Below, one piece after another: positions 57,508 through 64,000 of a stretch of DNA of 64,000 bases. The DNA comes from Lichenicoccus roseus. GTDB lineage: Bacteria > Pseudomonadota > Alphaproteobacteria > Acetobacterales > Acetobacteraceae. Under the pieces are notes generated by a model that ran no database searches, was not told the DNA's origin, and saw only the letters and a list, made by a program, of their open reading frames with translations. The stretch is from the NCBI RefSeq assembly GCF_005844085.1, contig NZ_VCDI01000001.1, positions 558,001 to 622,000 on the forward strand, given 5' to 3'. The position numbers were made by a program, and so were the translations under genes. Each line of letters begins with the position of its first letter. Positions within the stretch are counted from its first letter, which is position 1.

Positions 57508-59955
57508 TTGACCTACAAATCCCGCCGGCTGCCGCTGCTGGCCTCCGCCATCCTGGTGGCCTCGCCGCTGCTGGCCCGGGCAGCCCAGCCCGGCCAGGCG
57601 GCACCGGATGCCGCTACCCCCGCACCGCGCGCGCCGCAGCCCGCGTCATCGCGCGCCGCGCCGGCGGCACCGGCCGAGAGCCTCATCGTCACCGGCTCGC
57701 GGTCCGGCCGCAAGAAGGCCCGCGACAGCGTGAGCCCGATCGACGTGGTCAGCGCCGTCCAGCTGCGTCGCACCGACCAGGTGAACCTGCGCGATGCGCT
57801 GGTGCGGCTGCTGCCCTCGATCACGCGCCAGACCTATGGCGGCGATACCGGGTCGCTGACCGATGCGATCCGCCTGCGCGGGCTCAACCCGAACGAGGTG
57901 CTGGTGCTGATCAATGGCAAGCGCCGCCACACCACCGCGAACATCTACGCGGACTCCGGACCGCAGCAGGGCGCGACGCCGGTCGACCTGGACATGATCC
58001 CGGCCTCGATGATCGACCATATCGAGGTGCTGCGCGACGGTGCCGCCGCCCAGTACGGCTCGGATGCCATCGCCGGCGTCGTCAACGTCATCCTCAAGGG
58101 CGGAGCCACCGGTGGCTCGGCGCAGGCGCTGTTCGGCCAGACCTATGCCGGCGACGGCTTCTCCACCAGCGTCAGTGGCGACAAGGGCGCCGCGCTCGGC
58201 GATGACGGCTTCATACGGATCGGCGCCGAGTTCGTGCATAGCGACCATACCGACCGCACCGGTACCGACCTGCGCACCGGCACCGGCGTCAACCAGATCC
58301 TCGGCAACCCCGAGCAGACGCGCGAGACCTTCGGCATCAACGCCGAGAAGGATGTCGGTCCGGACGTCACGCTGTACGGCAACCTCACCTATGGGCACCG
58401 TCATGCCGAGGCCCTCGAGCAGTATCGCCTGCCGTCCAGCTATCCGGTGGTCTATCCGGATGGCTACGAGCCCGCCGAGACCATCGAGGAGAACGACTAC
58501 GGCGTGACGATCGGCGCGCGTGGCGACGACCTGCTGTCATTCGCCTGGGACCTGTCGACCACCTGGGGCGCCGACCAGGACAATATCGGGGTGAAGAACT
58601 CGGCCAATACCAGCATCGCCGACACCCTGCTGGCGCCGACGAACTTCGCCGTCGCCAGCTATGCAGACGCGCAATGGACCAACAACCTCGACCTGAAGCG
58701 CCCGCTCGCCATCCCGTTCATGGCGCTGCCGGCCAACCTCGCCCTCGGCGCCGAGCATCGCTACGAGGAATACTCCCTCGGGGCAGGCGAGCCGGACTCC
58801 TATTCCGGGACCGGTGCGCAGGGACTGCCCGGCCTGCTGCCGGCGCTGGCCGGCACCTGGTCGCGCGACGTGTATGCCGCATACGCCGAACTCGACCTGC
58901 ATCCGCTGCGGCATCTGGAGATCGATGTGGCCGGGCGCTACGAATACTATACCGATGCCAAGGACGTGGAGACCGGCAAGCTCTCCGCCCGCTACGACAT
59001 CACGCCGCACTACGCGCTGCGCGCCACCGTCTCGAACGGCTTCCAGGCGCCCACCCTGGCCGAGCAGCATTTCTCCAACCTGAATGTCTCGCCGACCGCC
59101 GCCAGCGGCATCCTCGGGGTAGCCACGCCGGGTGCCAGGGCGCTCGGTTCGCAGCCGCTGAAACCCGAACGATCCACCAACGTCAGCGCCGGCCTGGTCG
59201 CCGAGCCGGTGCACAACCTGCACATCGCCGCCGACGTGTACCAGATCAACATACGCGACCGCATCGTGGCGGGCGGCGTCTACAACGGCGCCACCGCGAT
59301 CAACGCGATCCAGAGCACCGGCATCACCCTGCCCGGCGGGATCAACCCGACCAGCGTCAGCGCCTATTATTTCTCCAACGGCGCCAGCACGCGAACCCAG
59401 GGGCTCGACATCTCGGCGGACTATCTGAGCCGGCTCGGCGACTGGAACGGGATCGACTGGGGCCGCATCGACTGGACCCTCGGGCTCGATCTCAACCGCA
59501 GCGTCCTGCATCACGTGGCGGACGACCTGAACGGCCGCAGCCTGCTGAACGCGCAGACCGCGACCTCGCTGACACGCGGCTCGCCGCGCTCGAAGATCAT
59601 CCTCGGCGCGACCTGGACGGAGGGCCGCTTCGACACCACGCTGCGCGTCACCCGCTACGGCCAGACCACCGACGACCTCACGATCTACACTGGCGCGACA
59701 CGCAGTTCGGCTCTGTCCAACACGATCTTCTACGAGTTCAACAACTCGCCGCGCTGGATCAGCGATCTGGAACTCGGCTACCGGCTGACCCACGCTTGGC
59801 ATCTGGCGGTCGGCGCGAACAACCTGTTCGACATCTATCCGCGCATGAAGCCGGCCGCGACCAACTATCTCGGCACGCTGCCGTACGACATCAACGCGGC
59901 GCAGATCGGCATCGACGGCGGCTTCTACTATGCGAGGCTCAACTACACGTTCTGA
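57508..59955 (+). CDS. TonB-dependent outer-membrane receptor
   Basis: The protein has 815 residues, starting with TTG at 57508. A signal peptide (LPLLASAILVASPLLARA) and a Pro/Ala-rich spacer come first. The plug domain follows (ESLIVTGSRSGRKK, DAIRLRGLNPNEVLVLINGKRRH, IEVLRDGAAAQYGSDAIAGVVNV). The 22-strand barrel ends in YYARLNYTF with the terminal Phe. It imports a siderophore, cobalamin or sugar; the ligand is not evident. It has no adjacent TonB or regulator gene. Confidence 0.93.
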   Translation: MTYKSRRLPLLASAILVASPLLARAAQPGQAAPDAATPAPRAPQPASSRAAPAAPAESLIVTGSRSGRKKARDSVSPIDVVSAVQLRRTDQVNLRDALVRLLPSITRQTYGGDTGSLTDAIRLRGLNPNEVLVLINGKRRHTTANIYADSGPQQGATPVDLDMIPASMIDHIEVLRDGAAAQYGSDAIAGVVNVILKGGATGGSAQALFGQTYAGDGFSTSVSGDKGAALGDDGFIRIGAEFVHSDHTDRTGTDLRTGTGVNQILGNPEQTRETFGINAEKDVGPDVTLYGNLTYGHRHAEALEQYRLPSSYPVVYPDGYEPAETIEENDYGVTIGARGDDLLSFAWDLSTTWGADQDNIGVKNSANTSIADTLLAPTNFAVASYADAQWTNNLDLKRPLAIPFMALPANLALGAEHRYEEYSLGAGEPDSYSGTGAQGLPGLLPALAGTWSRDVYAAYAELDLHPLRHLEIDVAGRYEYYTDAKDVETGKLSARYDITPHYALRATVSNGFQAPTLAEQHFSNLNVSPTAASGILGVATPGARALGSQPLKPERSTNVSAGLVAEPVHNLHIAADVYQINIRDRIVAGGVYNGATAINAIQSTGITLPGGINPTSVSAYYFSNGASTRTQGLDISADYLSRLGDWNGIDWGRIDWTLGLDLNRSVLHHVADDLNGRSLLNAQTATSLTRGSPRSKIILGATWTEGRFDTTLRVTRYGQTTDDLTIYTGATRSSALSNTIFYEFNNSPRWISDLELGYRLTHAWHLAVGANNLFDIYPRMKPAATNYLGTLPYDINAAQIGIDGGFYYARLNYTF

Positions 59956-59970
59956 GCAACGGCACCGCGA

Positions 59971-62900
59971 TCACCCGGCACCCAGCGCCACCCGTCGCAG
60001 ATCGAGCGTGCGCGGCAGTTCCGGCGCGCGTTCGGCCTTCGGGGGCGCCATCGGGCCTGGCGTGTGGCCGAACGGCAGGAACCGCGCGCGGCGCCTGGCC
60101 TCGGCCTCGGCCGCATTGACCGGACGGGTCTCGTAGTTGCGGCCGCCGGGATGTGCGGTGTGGTGCGTCAGGCCGCCGACCGAACGGCCGGACCAGCGGT
60201 CGTACAGGTCGAACACCAGCGGCGTCTGCGCCGGCAGCACCGGATGCATGCCGAACACCGGCTGCCACGCCTTGAAGCGCACGCCGGCGACATAGGTGCC
60301 GGCCTCCGACGTCGCCGAGAGCGGCACCTCGCTGCCGTTGCAGGCGAGCACGTAGCGCTCCGGCGAGAAGCCCGTCACCGTCACCTGCACGCGCTCGACC
60401 GAGTTGTCGACATGCCGCACCGTGCCGCCGATGCCGGGCGTCTCGCCAAGCACCGGCCACGGCTCGAGCGCCTGGTGCAGGGCGAGCGTCATGCCGCCGA
60501 CCTGTACCTCGCCGATCAGCGGATAACGGAAGGCGTGGTGCGGCGCGAAGAATGCCGGGTCCAGGCGCAGGCCGAAGCTGGCGAGATCCTCCAGCGCGTC
60601 GCGCAGGTCCTCGGCGACGAAGTGCGGCAGCATGAAATCGTCATGCAGGCGGGTACCCCAGCGGATCAGCCGGCGCTCGTACGGGTGCTGCCAGAACGCG
60701 GCGATGGCGGCACGCAGCAGCAGCGACTGCGCCGCCGCCATGCGCGGATGCGGCGGCATCTCGAGGGCGCGCAGCTCGACCAGGCCAAGCCGTCCGGAGC
60801 TGCTCTCCGGCGCATACAGCTTGTCGATGCAGAACTCGGTGCGGTGGGTGTTGCCGGTCATGTCGGCCAGCAGGTTGCGCAGCAGCCGGTCGACCAGCCA
60901 CGGCGGCACATGCGCCCCGGGGCGTATCTGCGCGAACGCGATCTCGAGTTCGGGAATGCTGTCCTGGCGTGCCTCGTCGATGCGCGGATGCTGGCTGGTC
61001 GGGCCGATGAACAGGCCGGAGAACAGGTACGACAGGCTCGGATGGTTGTGCCAGAAGCCGAGCAGCGACTTCAGCAGGTCGGGCCGGCGCAGGAACGGCG
61101 AGTCTGCGGCCTGCGCCCCGCCCATCACCACATGGTTGCCGCCCCCGGTGCCGACATGGCGGCCGTCGAGCAGGAACTTCTCGGTGCCGAGACCGACCGC
61201 CCTCGCCTCGTCGTAGAGCTGCTGGTTGCGCTCGACATACTCCGGCCAGCTTGCCGCCGGATGCACGTTGACCTCGATCACGCCGGGATCGGGGGTGACC
61301 GAGAAGCTCTGCAGGCGCGGATCGTGCGGTGGTGCGTAGCCCTCGATGACGATCCTGCGGTCCATCTCCACCGCCGTTGCCTCCAGCGCCGCGACCAGGT
61401 CGAGCCAATCCTCGGCTGCGTAGAGCGGCGGCAGGAAGACATGCAGGATTCCGTCACGGCTCTGCACCGTCAGCGCGGTGCGGACCATGCGCACGGCATC
61501 GTCCGGCGCGTCCTCCTCCTCCGGATAGTCCGCCTCGGCAGCCGGCTGCGGACGCATGGCGTCGAGCGACTGGCCGGCGAAGTCGGCACTCGCGAGCGGC
61601 GCCGGCGGGCGCTGCGGCAACGGGCGGCCGACCTGATCGGGACTGGTGAGGGCATCCGGCGGCAGCCCGTCCGGCGCATCGATACCGTTCGTCAGCGGCG
61701 GCACGAGTTCATCCGGGCGTACGATCCGGGCAGCCGGCGGGCCGGGTGAGCGCACGGTCCGGGGGGGCGCGAGCGGAGGGCGCGGGGCGAACGGGTCGGC
61801 CTCGACATCCTGCTCGGTGGCGGCGGGATCGGCCCAGGGCAGGCTCTGCAGCGGCAGGCGGAAGCCGATCGAGCTGTCCCCCGGCACCAGGAACAGCAGG
61901 TCGGAGCGCAGCAGCCAGCGCCCGGTCTGCCAGATGCGGCTATTCGCCCCGCGCCTAACACGTCGTAGCGGCAGCACGCTTCCGGTCGGCGACAAGAGGC
62001 CGGCGCCATACACGCGCGCCAGCCTGGCCCGCTCCAGCGGATCGGCAAGGTTGGCCGCCTCGGCGATGACGTTGGCCGGCAGGCGATATTCCCGCCACAG
62101 GTAATAGTGGATGTCCTCGTATGCCTGCAGCACCCGCTCGGGGTCGACCTGCAGCCGGCTGGCGAGCGCGCGGGCGAAGTCGTGCGCGTCGTCGGCGTCG
62201 GCCCCGCCTTCGCCCGGCATGTGGTCGTCGTCGGAGGCGAGCAGCGACGGGTCCCGCCAGACCGGCACGCCGTCGCGCCGCCAATGCGCCTGCAGCGCCC
62301 AGCGCGGCAGCTGCTCCCCCGGATAGTGCTTGCCGACGGTGTACTGCAGCGCAGCGCCTGGCGCCCAGAGCGGCACCAGCCGTCGCAGCAGGCGCCCGGC
62401 CAGCGGGCGCTTGGTCGGCCCGAGGGCGCTGCTGTTCCACTCCTCGGCATCCATGTCACCCTCGGCGATGAAGGTCGGCTCGCCGCCCATCGTCAGCCGC
62501 ACGTCGCTCGACGCCAGCGCCCGGTCGACCGACTGGCCGGCGCTCAGGATCGCCTGCCACGTCGCCTCGTCGTACGGCGCGGTGGTGCGCGGCGTCTCGA
62601 CGATGCGGCGGACGCCCATCTCGAAGCTGAACCCGGTCTCCGCAGGCTCGGCCAAGCCGCTGATCGGTGCGGCCGAGGCAGGCTCGGGGCTGGCGGCGAG
62701 CGGGATATGTCCCTCGCCGGTCAACAGCCCGGAGGTGACGTCGAAGCCGATCCAGCCGGCACCCGGCAGATACACCTCCGCCCAGGCATGCAGGTCGGTG
62801 AAGTCCGCCGAAGCCCCCTGCGGCCCGCTGCCCTGGGTGTCGGGGTCGGGCTTGAGCTGGATCAGGTAGCCGGAGACGAACCGGGCGGCGAGGCCGAGAT

Positions 62901-63477
62901 GGCGCGCCACCTGCACGAACAGCCAGGCGGAGTCCCGGCAGGAGCCGCGTCCCTCGGACAGCGTCTCCTCCGGCGTCCAGACACCCGCCTCCATGCGCAC
63001 GATGTAGTCGACGCGGTCGCGCAGCATCGAATTGAGCGCGATCAGCATCGGCACGGTGCGCTGGCTCTCCCGCGGAAAACCGGCGAGCAGGGCATTCAGC
63101 TTCGGGCCGGCCGGCAGCGGCGTGCGGAACGGCAGCAGCTCGGCGTCCAGCACATGGTCGTAGGCGAACGGCCAGGTCTCCGCCTCGGGCTCGAGGAAGA
63201 AGTCGAACGGATTGATCGTCGCCATGTCGGCGAGCAGATCCACCGTGACGTCGAAATGCGTGACCTTTTCGGGGAACACCACCCGGGCCAGGAAATTGCC
63301 CTGCGGGTCCTGCAGCCAGTTGAGGAAATGCCCCGTGGGCTCGATCCGCAGCGAGTAGGCCAGGATCGGGGTGCGGGAGTGCGGTGCCGGGCGCAGGCGG
63401 ATCGTCTGCGGGCCGAGGCTGATCGCGCGATCATATCGATAGCTGGTGCGATGGGTCAGACTAACATGCAGCGTCAC
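59971..63477 (-). CDS. transglutaminase-like / DUF2126 two-domain protein
   Basis: The 1168-residue protein has a bacterial transglutaminase-like N-terminal part with catalytic Cys near 178 (GRGSCRDSAWL), His near 229 (DLHAWAEV) and Asp near 244 (GFDVTSG). The C-terminal DUF2126 part (from about residue 400) includes GTGGGNHVVMGG, SLSYLFSGLFIGPTSQHPR and IPELEIAFAQI. From memory of comparative-genomics work, DUF2126 has been linked to carboxylate-amine ligases and to genes for alpha-E and circularly permuted ATP-grasp proteins. Those partners are not in view. It diverges from the small peptide gene at 63777. Confidence 0.9.
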   Translation of the reverse strand: MTLHVSLTHRTSYRYDRAISLGPQTIRLRPAPHSRTPILAYSLRIEPTGHFLNWLQDPQGNFLARVVFPEKVTHFDVTVDLLADMATINPFDFFLEPEAETWPFAYDHVLDAELLPFRTPLPAGPKLNALLAGFPRESQRTVPMLIALNSMLRDRVDYIVRMEAGVWTPEETLSEGRGSCRDSAWLFVQVARHLGLAARFVSGYLIQLKPDPDTQGSGPQGASADFTDLHAWAEVYLPGAGWIGFDVTSGLLTGEGHIPLAASPEPASAAPISGLAEPAETGFSFEMGVRRIVETPRTTAPYDEATWQAILSAGQSVDRALASSDVRLTMGGEPTFIAEGDMDAEEWNSSALGPTKRPLAGRLLRRLVPLWAPGAALQYTVGKHYPGEQLPRWALQAHWRRDGVPVWRDPSLLASDDDHMPGEGGADADDAHDFARALASRLQVDPERVLQAYEDIHYYLWREYRLPANVIAEAANLADPLERARLARVYGAGLLSPTGSVLPLRRVRRGANSRIWQTGRWLLRSDLLFLVPGDSSIGFRLPLQSLPWADPAATEQDVEADPFAPRPPLAPPRTVRSPGPPAARIVRPDELVPPLTNGIDAPDGLPPDALTSPDQVGRPLPQRPPAPLASADFAGQSLDAMRPQPAAEADYPEEEDAPDDAVRMVRTALTVQSRDGILHVFLPPLYAAEDWLDLVAALEATAVEMDRRIVIEGYAPPHDPRLQSFSVTPDPGVIEVNVHPAASWPEYVERNQQLYDEARAVGLGTEKFLLDGRHVGTGGGNHVVMGGAQAADSPFLRRPDLLKSLLGFWHNHPSLSYLFSGLFIGPTSQHPRIDEARQDSIPELEIAFAQIRPGAHVPPWLVDRLLRNLLADMTGNTHRTEFCIDKLYAPESSSGRLGLVELRALEMPPHPRMAAAQSLLLRAAIAAFWQHPYERRLIRWGTRLHDDFMLPHFVAEDLRDALEDLASFGLRLDPAFFAPHHAFRYPLIGEVQVGGMTLALHQALEPWPVLGETPGIGGTVRHVDNSVERVQVTVTGFSPERYVLACNGSEVPLSATSEAGTYVAGVRFKAWQPVFGMHPVLPAQTPLVFDLYDRWSGRSVGGLTHHTAHPGGRNYETRPVNAAEAEARRRARFLPFGHTPGPMAPPKAERAPELPRTLDLRRVALGAG

Positions 63478-63776
63478 GTGGCGGCATCTCCCGGGAAAGG
63501 CGGCGCTTCAGGTACTGATCCCACGCTCCCGCGATGCCGCCAATGCCCCACGTGCGGGCGGGGCCCTCGGACGGCCCTGTGTCGATTATGTTAATCTACG
63601 CGAAAATGGTTCCACACGCCTCCGAAACGGTCTGTCTTTAAGCGCTAGACTTGTGTTATCCGGATCCCCGGGTGCTTGACCGCCGCTTTTCCGAAGGCCC
63701 CCTCATGGGCTTCGCGGACTGCGCCGGGCATGCTCTCGATCAAACTGAACGCCATGGAAGTCAAAAGGACCTCATG

Positions 63777-63950
63777 ATGTCTGACACCAAGACCACGACC
63801 ATCGCCCAGATCCGCACCCTCGAGCTGAACGAGATCGACCACGTGGTCGGTGGCATCCATCATCCGGACGGCTATGTCGCCACCCCGGCGATCCACCACC
63901 CGGATGGCTATGTCGCCACCCCGGCGATCCACCACCCCGACGGGTACTAA
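63777..63950 (+). CDS. putative RiPP precursor peptide with repeated core
   Basis: The 57-residue peptide has AGGA 7 nt upstream of the ATG at 63777; an adjacent ATG at 63774 would be too close. The first 26 residues look like a double-glycine leader: an acidic-hydrophobic segment TLELNEIDHVV followed by GG. Everything after GG is IHHPDGY-VATPA-IHHPDGY-VATPA-IHHPDGY. Leader plus identical short core units is the design of multi-core ribosomal peptide precursors; I do not recognise the core. A hairpin follows 21 nt after the stop. The modifying and export genes, if any, would lie to the right. Confidence 0.65.
   Translation: MSDTKTTTIAQIRTLELNEIDHVVGGIHHPDGYVATPAIHHPDGYVATPAIHHPDGY
63855..63947 (+). 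repeat. 36-nt tandem repeat encoding the core of the peptide
   Basis: Two full 36-nt units (63855-63890, 63891-63926) and a 21-nt partial unit (63927-63947) encode IHHPDGYVATPA twice and IHHPDGY once. The units differ only at a few third codon positions (for example cat/cac and gac/gat). The amino-acid sequence is therefore kept while the DNA drifts, a sign of selection on the peptide. Confidence 0.9.
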
Positions 63951-63971
63951 GACCACCGAAGCTTCCGTGGT

Positions 63972-63996
63972 GCTGCCGGACGCCTGTTCCGGCAGC
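63972..63996 (+). terminator. hairpin after the peptide gene
   Basis: A perfect 9-bp stem (gctgccgga, 63972-63980, with tccggcagc, 63988-63996) has a 7-nt loop. It begins 21 nt after the peptide stop. The window ends 4 nt later, so a following T-run cannot be seen. It could be a terminator, or an attenuator that keeps precursor mRNA above that of downstream genes. Confidence 0.55.
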
Positions 63997-64000
63997 CTGC

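Noticed and set aside
63855..63947. CRISPR array
   Set aside because: The 36-nt units abut with no spacers, lie in a coding frame and vary at third codon positions, as expected for a repeated peptide.

Overview
The window is a GC-rich stretch of a Gram-negative chromosome. A CcrM-type adenine methyltransferase beside rnhB, RND pumps, a TonB receptor, an OprB porin and several small proteins of alphaproteobacterial style point to an alphaproteobacterium. Acetobacteraceae is my best guess, made from gene content only. I saw no rRNA, tRNA, insertion sequence, CRISPR array or phage gene. Most operons are tightly packed, with start and stop codons overlapping by 4 nt.

Left part (1-6235). A truncated gene and an NAD-dependent sugar epimerase sit at the edge. 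Next is a full trifunctional PutA (proline to glutamate) that carries its own DNA-binding domain. Three PutA-type operator sequences, exactly 32 bp apart, lie in front of it. A SemiSWEET sugar carrier and a small membrane protein follow.

Aryl-polyene region (6222-24235). About 18 kb encode a xanthomonadin-like pigment pathway. It has a ketosynthase and chain-length factor, ketoreductase, two hotdog dehydratases, carrier protein and AMP ligase. It also has two acyltransferases, a glycosyltransferase, a LolA-like protein, an MMPL exporter, a halogenase-like flavoprotein, a methyltransferase, a MlaC-like protein and a chorismatase that probably makes the hydroxybenzoate starter. A 627-residue protein of unknown function ends the main operon.

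Middle (24430-45121). Here are a SWIB-domain protein, ccrM-rnhB, a CsbD-like protein, an MFS exporter and a 55-residue unknown protein with a clear terminator. A complete tripartite RND operon (adaptor, two permeases, outer-membrane channel) follows, then an OprB-type porin, a small secreted protein and a chemoreceptor fused to PilZ. Last come a polyprenyl glycosylphosphotransferase and a divergent orphan acyl carrier protein.

Sugar-acid locus (45130-55479). Two divergent units encode an idonate/gluconate-type pathway. They comprise an IdnD-like zinc dehydrogenase, an IdnO-like SDR, a D-2-hydroxyacid dehydrogenase, an SGNH hydrolase, a ribose-type ABC importer, an SMP-30 lactonase, a LacI regulator and a second SDR. 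A candidate operator lies between them.

Right part (55480-64000). Small stress or membrane proteins are followed by a zinc metallopeptidase, a TonB-dependent receptor and a 1168-residue transglutaminase/DUF2126 protein. Divergent from the last is a 57-residue peptide gene with a double-glycine leader and a three-fold repeated core (IHHPDGY, joined by VATPA). It looks like the precursor of a ribosomally made, modified peptide and is the most novel-looking item here. Its downstream neighbours lie outside the window.
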